DNA from: Oceanospirillum beijerinckii DSM 7166
GTDB lineage: Bacteria > Pseudomonadota > Gammaproteobacteria > Pseudomonadales > Halomonadaceae
Length of the DNA: 63,291 nucleotides
Direction of reading: 5' to 3'
Assembly (NCBI RefSeq): GCF_000422425.1
Contig: NZ_KE383833.1
Location: forward strand, 1-63,291
Numbering within the stretch: position 1 is the first letter of the stretch; every line of letters begins with the position of its first letter. The notes under the pieces are model-generated. The model saw only the letters and a list, made by a program, of their open reading frames with translations. It ran no database searches and was not told the origin of the DNA. Below are positions 29,494-37,916 of this stretch, in pieces. Made by a program: the position numbers and the translations under genes.

Positions 29494-29925
29494 ATGGCCG
29501 CTTATCTACGTATTGGTGAGTTAGCGAAAAAAACCGGTGTATCCGTTGAAACCCTGCGTTTTTATGAGAAACAGCGCTTGCTGCAAACACCGCACCGCAG
29601 TGAGTCTGGCTACCGCTTATATGATCAGCAAACCCTAAAGCAGGTGTCGTTTATTCTACGAGCTAAAGCGGTGGGCTTTTCCCTGAAAGATATTGCAGAC
29701 CTATTGGCTTTGGAAGTGAATCGGGAGCAGGAAACCTGTGAATCGGTAAAAAGCTTTGCCGAAGCCAAACTGCAAGAGATCGAAAACAAGCTGCTGGAGC
29801 TGCAACATATGCGCAATGCACTGCAGCAGATCACTGATGCCTGTTGCGGTGGAGAAAAACCCGCAACCCATTGCACTATTTTGACCGCACTGGCAGAAGG
29901 TGAAAAACGACAAGAGCACCACTAA
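29494..29925 (+). CDS. ZntR-like MerR-family metal sensor
   Basis: A 143-residue activator. The HTH is YLRIGELAKKTGVSVETLRF; the dimerisation coiled coil covers 80-115. Metal ligands typical of ZntR are present: Cys82 at the helix start, Cys117-Cys118 and Cys127 in the terminal loop ACCGGEKPATHCTILTA. The ZntR loop His is not at its usual place, but His126 adjoins Cys127. It should activate its own promoter and the exporter gene downstream in response to Zn or a similar metal. Confidence 0.88.
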   Translation: MAAYLRIGELAKKTGVSVETLRFYEKQRLLQTPHRSESGYRLYDQQTLKQVSFILRAKAVGFSLKDIADLLALEVNREQETCESVKSFAEAKLQEIENKLLELQHMRNALQQITDACCGGEKPATHCTILTALAEGEKRQEHH

Positions 29926-30054
29926 ACGGATAGCAATGATTTAGAAACCTCCAATTATTTAAAAACGTACGGATTAAAGCCAGTCACCATTTAAAATCAG
30001 GGCTCCACACCTTGCCGGAAATACTGGAATCACAGCAAGCACCGAGTATTAAAC

Positions 30055-31239
30055 ATGAACTTTTTAGCACACTTTTTTGATATTTTTTTGGATGCCGCCC
30101 CCTGGCTGATCGGTGGTTTAGTAGTTGCAGGACTGATCCATAGTTTTGTCCCCACACAGGCGCTGGCCAGACACCTGGGCCAGGATAACCTGACATCCAA
30201 TATCAAGGCTGCCGTTTTTGGCGCACCTTTACCATTGTGTTCCTGTAGCGTGATCCCTGCTGCAATTAGCTTAAGACGCAGTGGCGCATCACGCAGCTCA
30301 ACCGTATCATTTCTGGTTTCAACACCTGAAACTGGTGTCGACTCCATTGCAGTCTCTTATGCCTTATTAGGGCCTTTTATGGCCATTGTTCGCCCCGTTG
30401 CAGCGGTTATGAGTGCGATCAGTGCCGGCCTGCTGACCATTGCCTTACCTGAACAAAACAAATCAGAACAATCAGTCACTGAAAAAGAATCGTCATCTAT
30501 AGAAACGGAAAATACGCTAACAGATAGCTGTTGTAGCAACACGAAATCAGAAGCGTCTCACTCACAAAATAAAACTAAGAGCAGCTGTTGTTCCAGTCAA
30601 AATAAAACAGAGTCCAAAGCAATTGATAACTGCTGTTCAAGCAAACAGGAAAACTCAGACAGCAATAATAGTCTTGTAGAAAAGTTTATTTCGGGCCAGA
30701 AATACGCCTTTGTTGATATTTTTAACGATATGGCAGGTTGGTTACTGGTCGGCTTAGTATTGGCTGCGGCAACCCTGACCTGGCTACCTGAAGACTTTCT
30801 CACCCGTTGGGGCGGCGGTTTTATTGCCATGCTAGTAATGGCGTTGGTCGGTATTCCTATGTATATCTGTGCCACGGCTTCAACACCCATTGCAGCTAGC
30901 TTGCTTATGGCAGGTATATCCCCCGGTGCGGTACTGGTTTTCCTGCTGGCAGGACCGGCCACCAATATGGCGACAATCGGAGTAGTTAACCGAGAGCTAG
31001 GCAGAAACGCAGTCATCTCCTATCTGGCGGGGGTATTAGGTGTTGCCTTTATTGCAGGTTTTATTACCAACGGGTTGGTGGGAGCACTGGAGATTGATAT
31101 TCAGGCACAGCTGGCGGCAAGTCAGCACCTGTTGCCAGAATGGTTGATGTACCTGAGTGCAGCGCTGTTAGCCCTGATGATTATCCGTTATGCCAAACAG
31201 CAATTAGCGCCTAAAGCTGAGGCGGGCTGTTGTAACTAA
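30055..31239 (+). CDS. SO_0444-family Cu/Zn efflux permease
   Basis: A 394-residue inner-membrane permease of the DUF318/ArsP-related fold, about 8-10 helices in two halves (DAAPWLIGGLVVAGLIHSF and DMAGWLLVGLVLAAATL). Transport motifs include GAPLPLCSCSVIPAAI and IPMYICATASTPIAASL. The central cytosolic loop (about 140-220) carries three Cys pairs (DSCCSN, SSCCSS, DNCCSS), with one more at the C-terminus (GCCN). These suggest metal capture before export. It is 129 nt downstream of the ZntR-like gene, in the same direction. Confidence 0.9.
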   Translation: MNFLAHFFDIFLDAAPWLIGGLVVAGLIHSFVPTQALARHLGQDNLTSNIKAAVFGAPLPLCSCSVIPAAISLRRSGASRSSTVSFLVSTPETGVDSIAVSYALLGPFMAIVRPVAAVMSAISAGLLTIALPEQNKSEQSVTEKESSSIETENTLTDSCCSNTKSEASHSQNKTKSSCCSSQNKTESKAIDNCCSSKQENSDSNNSLVEKFISGQKYAFVDIFNDMAGWLLVGLVLAAATLTWLPEDFLTRWGGGFIAMLVMALVGIPMYICATASTPIAASLLMAGISPGAVLVFLLAGPATNMATIGVVNRELGRNAVISYLAGVLGVAFIAGFITNGLVGALEIDIQAQLAASQHLLPEWLMYLSAALLALMIIRYAKQQLAPKAEAGCCN

Positions 31240-31270
31240 ACGGTCCTTACCACAACACAGGATAACGCTC

Positions 31271-31406
31271 TTATACCATTCCCGATAAGTTTCTTGATAT
31301 CGAGCAGGTTGGATAAGCAAAGCGCCATCCGACACTGATACTCAGCTATTGTCGGAAGGCGCCTACGGCTTTTCCAACCGACAACAGCTTACCTGGATCT
31401 GTATTA
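31271..31406 (+). repeat. Interspersed palindromic repeat, copy 3 (full)
   Basis: Begins TTATACCATTCCCGATAAGT, identical to copy 2 for over 30 nt, then the same core hairpin (GGTTGGATAAGC ... GGCTTTTCCAACC). It lies between convergent genes. Confidence 0.85.
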
Positions 31407-31407
31407 G

Positions 31408-31434
31408 ACCACTGACTCCGATCGAGTCAGTGGT
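31408..31434. terminator. Hairpin between convergent genes
   Basis: A perfect 11-bp stem ACCACTGACTC/GAGTCAGTGGT with a 5-nt loop between the exporter and DMT genes. U-tracts are short on both sides. Confidence 0.6.
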
Positions 31435-31445
31435 TTACTCTCTGT

Positions 31446-32384
31446 CTAATGCCCTGCCAGCAGCAGTAATAGAACACCAGCAATGATCACCAACATGCCT
31501 AGAATCTCTCTTGCCGTTAAACGTTCACGGAAGAAGAGTACGGCGATAGCCAGGGTAAAGATAAACTCAATCTGGCCCACCGCTTTTACATAAGCCACTG
31601 GCTGTAAAGTCATTGCGGTAAACCAACCGACAGAACCTAAAACACTGGTCAGACCAACAAAAAAACAGGTGCGATGCTGAAGTGCCATAGCACGCCAATC
31701 CTGATCAGAACGCAATGCCAGATATACGACACCAGTCAAAGTTTGCATCAGCACCATAACCGCCAGGGTAAAAGCGGCACTGAGCTGAAAGTCAGATTCC
31801 AGGGTTAGACTGGCCTGGCGTAGAAACAGCGAAGTCAGCGCAAATAAACCACCAGCCAACAAACCAACACCGGCAGCAGGGTTAAACAGCAGCTGACTCA
31901 GTTTTTGCCCTATCGATTGAGTATGGCTATCTGCAGCAACCAAGCCTGCCCGACTACTGATCAATACAATTCCCAAGGCACCCAATAAAATACTGAACCA
32001 GCCGATTATAGACAGGGTTTCAGAAAACAATACGACACCCAATAATGCCGCCATCAGCGCTTCGGTTTTAACGTACATGCTGCCGATAGCAAAGTTACGA
32101 AAACGAAACAGCCATACCATTAAAGCCGTGGCGATCAACTGAGCAATACTCGCCAACAATGCAAACAGATAAAAACGCGTATTGCCTTCAGGTAACACAC
32201 CTGGTGCACCGGATTGCCAATACACCAACCAGAATAGATACAGGGCAACAAATGGTAAACCATACAGATAGCGCACTACCGCAGCGCCAGCAGAGGACAA
32301 ACCATGAGCCAATTGCTTCTGCCCTGCAGTTCTGATCGATTGCATCAAGGCTGCCATTACGGTCAGACCGATCCATAGCTCCAC
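31446..32384 (-). CDS. EamA/DMT-family transporter
   Basis: A 312-residue inner-membrane protein of ten helices in two EamA repeats, likely exporting a small metabolite. The second repeat ends YVKAVGQIEFIFTLAIAVLF and EILGMLVIIAGVLLLLL, typical of the family. A GTG with GAGGGG 6 nt upstream is the best start; the frame runs 50 codons further and overlaps the aldolase gene, but that part is Cys/Arg-rich and not membrane-like. It follows the aldolase gene by about 70 nt. Confidence 0.85.
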   Translation of the reverse strand: MELWIGLTVMAALMQSIRTAGQKQLAHGLSSAGAAVVRYLYGLPFVALYLFWLVYWQSGAPGVLPEGNTRFYLFALLASIAQLIATALMVWLFRFRNFAIGSMYVKTEALMAALLGVVLFSETLSIIGWFSILLGALGIVLISSRAGLVAADSHTQSIGQKLSQLLFNPAAGVGLLAGGLFALTSLFLRQASLTLESDFQLSAAFTLAVMVLMQTLTGVVYLALRSDQDWRAMALQHRTCFFVGLTSVLGSVGWFTAMTLQPVAYVKAVGQIEFIFTLAIAVLFFRERLTAREILGMLVIIAGVLLLLLAGH

Positions 32385-32454
32385 TAGTTTCCCCTCACAA
32401 CCATTCATTCCCCGACAACTATTTTTCCCCTCACAGAAGGTTATACCGAAACCA

Positions 32455-33228
32455 TTAAAAACCGTGGGACAGCTCGACCTTACCTGCTTCAGCATCATCT
32501 GCCAGTTGCAGCGCTCTGGCCCACTGAAAGACATTCAGCATCGCCATACCCGCTTCAGCCATATTGCGACCAAAGCTGATAATGCCATCTTCATGCCCCC
32601 CCATTGCCAGTACAGGAGCTGATTTCAGTTGACCACTCTGCCATAGCTGCTGCACCGCCTGAGCCATCCCGGGTGTGCCATACGGAATATCCATCGGCGT
32701 TACAGGCATTAATAATCTGTCCCGTAACGACCAAATTTCCGGGCTATGAACATGAATTACCGCTTGAATTTCTGGCGATAGAGCATAGATGGCACCATGG
32801 GTCAGCGCCTCGGAGGAAGGTTTGATCGGTCCCTGAGCAATAATATGATTTTCGATAGGGTCACACAGTTTAACCAGCGCATAGTGTTCCGGTGTTAACT
32901 CCGACAACTCACCCGTCTGAGTTCCACTGATAATAAAGCCTCGTGCAGTCTGAACGGCATCGGCAGAAATGCTATCCACCTCAGACCAAGACCGCTCTGG
33001 CAGGTCATCTATCGATTGACGGGTTGAAGTTGAGGACACAGCCTGACTGATATTACCATAACCCAAACCACCGTAACGTTCTGGGTCCTGGCCTATCAGG
33101 CCCAACTGATACAGTGTTAACCGCCACTGCTGCAAGGCCGTTAAAGCGCTCTCGTCCACAGCTCCAGCTGAAGTAAAATCCAGCCGATACTTAATGACAC
33201 CTTCTTTCTCATGCACGATAGTATTCAC
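32455..33228 (-). CDS. Class II aldolase/adducin-family protein
   Basis: A 257-residue protein with the zinc-ligand pair in AVIHVHSPEIW and a third His in AMGGHEDGII. The glycine-rich start GLGYGNIS matches the phosphate-binding part of fuculose-phosphate aldolase-like enzymes. The usual acid/base residue region SGTQTGELSELTPEHY is present. Substrate unknown; pairing with a DMT transporter suggests a small catabolic or salvage unit. It starts at GTG with no strong ribosome site. Confidence 0.82.
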   Translation of the reverse strand: MNTIVHEKEGVIKYRLDFTSAGAVDESALTALQQWRLTLYQLGLIGQDPERYGGLGYGNISQAVSSTSTRQSIDDLPERSWSEVDSISADAVQTARGFIISGTQTGELSELTPEHYALVKLCDPIENHIIAQGPIKPSSEALTHGAIYALSPEIQAVIHVHSPEIWSLRDRLLMPVTPMDIPYGTPGMAQAVQQLWQSGQLKSAPVLAMGGHEDGIISFGRNMAEAGMAMLNVFQWARALQLADDAEAGKVELSHGF

Positions 33229-33329
33229 TTTGATACTGACTGTTAGCCCGTCAATATATCAGGCTTAACGGTCAATATCAGTGCTCTGGCAACAGAGAAA
33301 CCTGTAAAGCTTATGATAAGCCCTCTTCG

Positions 33330-36158
33330 CTAGCGTGATTTATTGCGGGAAAGCTGATCCAGCTCATGACAATACTCCTCAATAGAATGCACAAGGCTAT
33401 GATGAGAGTGAATACAGGCATTCAACCCTGCAACCAGCTCTTGGATGTTGGTACCTTTAGCCAGCAGCTCAATCACTTTGGCACAATAAGCCTTCAGATG
33501 AATCGCGCCTACCATATCGGATGCGGTGTGCAGTTTCTGCATACGTGCCGACAAGCCTTCGCTCTGGCTACTATCCTGAGTATGCTGATAAAGGTGTTCA
33601 ATAATAGATCGGCTACTGGCGATAAACTCACGATAAAATTGACTTAGCACGGAAGGATCATCTGAACCTATCATAGAGATCAAAACCCGTTTATCCCAGC
33701 CGACCACAACATCAGTTTCCAGCGCTAGCCCGTCTTGGTCCGTATGCGCCTCCCATTCAAGTAAAAAGGGTTCCAGGCACTGACTGAGCTCTTTCAGTGA
33801 GAAAGGCTTGGCCAGATAAGCATCCATACCCGCTGCATGGCATTTTTCTTTGGTGCCTTTTAGTGCATCTGCTGTAATCGCAATAATGGCAACTCTTCTC
33901 TGCCCTTGCTCAAGCTCTTCCTTGCGAATACAGCGGGAAAGTTCATAGCCATCCATTTCAGGCATATGGCAGTCGGTCAATATCAAGTTGTACTGATTAC
34001 GCCGCCACATATCCAGTCCCTGTTTGCCATCCTGGGCCAAATCGGTCAGAAAACCCAGTCTCAATAGTTGTTGACTGATCACCTTCTGATTCGTTGAGTT
34101 ATCATCAACCAATAAAGCCATCCGACGGTGAGCAACTGCCTGCTCAATCGTCACAGACAGCTCCGGCCTGTCGGCCATAGAAAAAGTAACGGGCTCTTTT
34201 AGCGTTTTGCAGGCCAGGTCATTTAAGGTCGTCATTAAACGATGATACGAAAGAGTGGACGGATGCATAATGACCCGGCCATCACGCTGAATCTCAAGAT
34301 AATGTTCATCCTGGGCAGAAAATTCTGCTGAAAAGGTTACAAAATGAATATTACTGCCTGTCAATGTGGTCGGCAGACAACATTCGAGCCTTTCAGGTGT
34401 CACGGAAAAGTCGGCATAACAGTTCAGAATAATCAAACGAGAGCTGTGACGCTGACCTGCGGCTTGTAATGCCAGCGTAGCATCAGCAGAGTGGAGAACA
34501 AAAAAAGGCACATTGCCATATTTTAAGTAACGTACAAGAGATTCAGTCAGCAACCCCTCTCCAGCGCAGATAATGACAAAAACATCAGACAGATCGGCCT
34601 CCTTCTGACTCTCGCCCTGAGCCCCATATTCAAGGGGTAATGACACCGAAAATGAAGAACCTTCACCAGGAAAACTTAATACATCCAGCTCTCCGGACAT
34701 CATATCTACCAAGCATTTAGTCAGTAGCAAACCTAACCCTGTACCACCAAATCGCTGTGAGATCTGATCATCTCCTTGTTCAAACGGCTGAAATAAGCGG
34801 GCTTTAAGCTTGTCAGAAATACCAATTCCATTGTCTCTAACCACAAACGTTAATACGCCACCGCTTTCATCCCGGGCCTTCATCTCTATATCCAGTACAA
34901 CGGCCCCTTGCCGGTCAGGCAGATTCTGGGAGAACTTAATCGCATTCCCCATCAGGTTGTACAAAATCTGCTTAATGCGTACGCCATCAGCAGATACTAC
35001 AGGCAGGGCAGGCGGGCAATTGACTCTTAAACGCACCCGCATTTTATCCGCCTGTCCAGACAGATTATCCACGACCTGAAAAATCGTTTCTTCCAGAGAG
35101 ATATCCGTCTTATCCAGCTCCAATTTACCGGACTCAATCTTCGAAAAGTCCAGTACATCATCGATAATGACCTGTAGCATCCTGGCCGAGCTGTCTGCAG
35201 TCTCCAGTAAATCTCGATGCTCACTTTGCTGAAGGTCCCGCCGCAGCAAGTCTATTGTTGCGACAATACCATTCAGTGGCGTACGAATTTCATGACTCAT
35301 TGCAGCCAGGAAACCAGACTTAGCCTGAGTCGCGGCGGTCGTTTTATCCAAGCTACGTTCCAATCTTTGCCTAAGGCGCCTTTCACTGACAAACAAGCGG
35401 TAAATACTTAGAAATAGCCCTACACTCATCAGCATATAAGCAAAAGCTTTTAGCATATGAGCCATATTGAAAGGGTTATCAAATAACTGAGTAGAGAAAG
35501 GCATAAACATTAATTGGCAGGTTAAGCTGACAATAATGGTCAGTAGCAACCAATATTCAAAATCATCCTCTTTCCATCCCCCCCGCATGTAAAACATACC
35601 GCCGGCAATCGCCATCATAAGCGCAGGAATAAGTTCCTCAGGGCGACTGATAATAAGCTCTGGATAATAGGCTCGGGGCAGGGGGTAAAAGGCAAAAAAC
35701 AGGAAAGATAAAATAGCAAACGAGCTGCTGAACAGAATAATTTTATTATTGCTGATTCTATGTTCATAACGGGGCAATATCGCAAATGCCGCAACCAGAA
35801 AAGAAACCCCTAAGAAAAATCGTGATGCCACCCAGCTCCAGGGAATTAGAGAGGGCGGTGGACTGGGGAACAACAGATCAAAGAACTCAGAGGTAACCAA
35901 CGCATGGTAAAAGTCCAATGCGGCGGTTCCCATAAAACCTATACCAATAATAAAAAACAGCTTATTGGATTCATGGGCAAAGTAATGCAAAAAACAGAGT
36001 ATACCCACAAATGCCGCAACCAGGGTGGCTATCACTTCCATTAGGGTATGGAGTGTTTTATTGCCCTGCCACTCAAGTGCAGAGGTAAAAAATGCCAAGC
36101 CTGATAGGATAAAAATCATCAGCAGAAAAGATAACTGTCTCTGGTAGGCCGTAAACAT
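33330..36158 (-). CDS. MASE3 hybrid histidine kinase with receiver and Hpt
   Basis: A 942-residue sensor. Residues 1-260 are a multi-helix MASE3-type membrane sensor (LYFFIIGIG-like helices, FYHALVTSEFF, AFAYMLMSVGLFLSIY). Then come HisKA with His289 (AAMSHEIRTPLNG), HATPase (DNGIGIS, GGTGLGLLL), a degenerate receiver-like segment, a true receiver with Asp729 (LILTDCHMPEMDGYEL) and a C-terminal Hpt with His877 (KLHTASDMVGAIHL). It can run an internal His-Asp-His relay. It is the last gene of a four-gene signalling operon. Confidence 0.92.
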   Translation of the reverse strand: MFTAYQRQLSFLLMIFILSGLAFFTSALEWQGNKTLHTLMEVIATLVAAFVGILCFLHYFAHESNKLFFIIGIGFMGTAALDFYHALVTSEFFDLLFPSPPPSLIPWSWVASRFFLGVSFLVAAFAILPRYEHRISNNKIILFSSSFAILSFLFFAFYPLPRAYYPELIISRPEELIPALMMAIAGGMFYMRGGWKEDDFEYWLLLTIIVSLTCQLMFMPFSTQLFDNPFNMAHMLKAFAYMLMSVGLFLSIYRLFVSERRLRQRLERSLDKTTAATQAKSGFLAAMSHEIRTPLNGIVATIDLLRRDLQQSEHRDLLETADSSARMLQVIIDDVLDFSKIESGKLELDKTDISLEETIFQVVDNLSGQADKMRVRLRVNCPPALPVVSADGVRIKQILYNLMGNAIKFSQNLPDRQGAVVLDIEMKARDESGGVLTFVVRDNGIGISDKLKARLFQPFEQGDDQISQRFGGTGLGLLLTKCLVDMMSGELDVLSFPGEGSSFSVSLPLEYGAQGESQKEADLSDVFVIICAGEGLLTESLVRYLKYGNVPFFVLHSADATLALQAAGQRHSSRLIILNCYADFSVTPERLECCLPTTLTGSNIHFVTFSAEFSAQDEHYLEIQRDGRVIMHPSTLSYHRLMTTLNDLACKTLKEPVTFSMADRPELSVTIEQAVAHRRMALLVDDNSTNQKVISQQLLRLGFLTDLAQDGKQGLDMWRRNQYNLILTDCHMPEMDGYELSRCIRKEELEQGQRRVAIIAITADALKGTKEKCHAAGMDAYLAKPFSLKELSQCLEPFLLEWEAHTDQDGLALETDVVVGWDKRVLISMIGSDDPSVLSQFYREFIASSRSIIEHLYQHTQDSSQSEGLSARMQKLHTASDMVGAIHLKAYCAKVIELLAKGTNIQELVAGLNACIHSHHSLVHSIEEYCHELDQLSRNKSR

Positions 36159-36176
36159 AGTACGTACCCTCGCTCT

Positions 36177-37907
36177 TTAATGTTTAGTATGACCAGAAAG
36201 AACTTGTAGTCTTAGCTCCATCTCCCGCACAACCAAAGCAGCGAGATCACCAATGAGTTGTTTATCCTGTTCCGCAAAAGCTCTGGGCTTGAAGTCGATA
36301 CAACACAGAGTGCCTACATTCACCCCTCGCACCGACAACGGGTAGCCTGCATAAAAGCGTATCCCCGGCTCTCCTGTTACGAGGGGGTTTGAGCAGAACC
36401 GCGAATCAGCCCGGGTATCCTCCACCAGAAAAATTTCATGAGTCATAATGGCATGACCACAAAATGAGATATCACGACTCGTTTGCCTGGCATCCAAACC
36501 TACCCGGGATTTAAACCACTGCCGACCGGCATCAACCAGACTGATCAACACCACAGGCACATCAAACGCTTTTTTTGCAATCCGGGTAATACGATCAAAG
36601 ACTTCTTCCCTCTCTGTATCGAGAATGTTCAGACTTCTGAGTACCTCAAGGCGACCAGCTTCCCCTTCCGGAATACCTGGCAATTGATAAGATAGTCTCC
36701 CAAAAAGCTGATGGCGCAGCTCTGACCACTCCTCCAACCATACAGGTAAGCGAGCCATTGGCATGGGGCGGGCAAAATAATAACCTTGTACATAGTCCAC
36801 CCCCATATCGCTGACCAACTCCATCTCCTGGCGTGTCTCAATCCCTTCAGCCACCACCGTCATATTGAGCTGTTTCGCCAAACTGATGCTGTTATTCAGA
36901 ATGATCTGGGACTTGGAGTTATCCCATACAGAGCTTACAAAACTTTTATCCAGCTTTAATTCATCAAAAGGCAGATCTTTCAACTGCGTCAGATTGGAGT
37001 AGCCTGTTCCGAAATCATCAATGGACAGGGAGATACGCTTCAGCCTTAAACTGCTGAGAATATCCAGTACTTCAGCCATATCCCTGTTCAGGCAACTTTC
37101 AGTCACCTCAAACGTAAAGCGGCTATAGCTTTCGTTATGCTGTTTAAGAACATTTTCCAAAGCGATAAAAAAGCTACTCTTCTGCAGACTTTTCATCGAT
37201 AGATTGATTGCGATATGAACATTGTCAAGCTGATGCCGATACCGCTGAAAAAAAGTAATAACCTGTTGCGTCAGTGACAACGTCATCTCATCAATCAAAT
37301 CATGATGCTCAAGTAGGGGAATAAACTCATCAGGAAATACATTGCCCAGATCCGGAGCACTCCAGCGAGCCAATATTTCAACGCCAAAAGCCTCCTGACT
37401 CTTCAGATGAATTTTTGGCTGTACCCAAGGCTCCAGCTCTCCCTTTTGGATAGCCTGCTGCAAACGCTGTCTGGAGATATTCCGAGTGGCCGCTGGCTCA
37501 TCGGCTTTTACCTCCACTGGAGGTCGTACATTCATTAAGACCTGTTTAAGCTGCTGACTATTCACTGGCTTACTGATCCGGGCCGCGACCGCCAGCCCTC
37601 GTGCCTGAGCCAGCTTTTCTACCGCTTCCAGGGTATACAGGTCCTCACCGCTAAACAGAATAATATGCCCTGGAAACTGCTGATCTGCCAGATATCGGAT
37701 CATATCGACCCCCGTGATATCCGGCATATTCAGATCCAGAATCACCGCATCAATACCGTGCCCCGGTTGAGCTAGCAGTTGCAATGCATCATGGGCATTA
37801 TCAAATGTCTGAACGTTATGACAGCCGATGCTCTTCACCTGGAAAGAGGTTGCTCTTAGTACAAAGTGATCATCATCTACGATGACAACATTTTTCATCA
37901 CTGTCAT
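36177..37907 (-). CDS. REC-EAL-GAF response regulator
   Basis: A 576-residue cytosolic protein: receiver with Asp58 (AVILDLNMPDITG), an EAL c-di-GMP phosphodiesterase domain (VEILARWSAPDLG, FEVTESCLN, IDDFGTGYSNL, VAEGIET), and a C-terminal GAF domain (RITRIAKKAFDVPVVLISL). The first EAL motif reads EIL, keeping the metal-binding Glu. The ATG at 37907 has AGGTGA upstream and starts 10 nt after the kinase stop. It is a plausible output of the flanking kinases. Confidence 0.92.
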   Translation of the reverse strand: MTVMKNVVIVDDDHFVLRATSFQVKSIGCHNVQTFDNAHDALQLLAQPGHGIDAVILDLNMPDITGVDMIRYLADQQFPGHIILFSGEDLYTLEAVEKLAQARGLAVAARISKPVNSQQLKQVLMNVRPPVEVKADEPAATRNISRQRLQQAIQKGELEPWVQPKIHLKSQEAFGVEILARWSAPDLGNVFPDEFIPLLEHHDLIDEMTLSLTQQVITFFQRYRHQLDNVHIAINLSMKSLQKSSFFIALENVLKQHNESYSRFTFEVTESCLNRDMAEVLDILSSLRLKRISLSIDDFGTGYSNLTQLKDLPFDELKLDKSFVSSVWDNSKSQIILNNSISLAKQLNMTVVAEGIETRQEMELVSDMGVDYVQGYYFARPMPMARLPVWLEEWSELRHQLFGRLSYQLPGIPEGEAGRLEVLRSLNILDTEREEVFDRITRIAKKAFDVPVVLISLVDAGRQWFKSRVGLDARQTSRDISFCGHAIMTHEIFLVEDTRADSRFCSNPLVTGEPGIRFYAGYPLSVRGVNVGTLCCIDFKPRAFAEQDKQLIGDLAALVVREMELRLQVLSGHTKH

Positions 37908-37916
37908 AGCTTTCAC

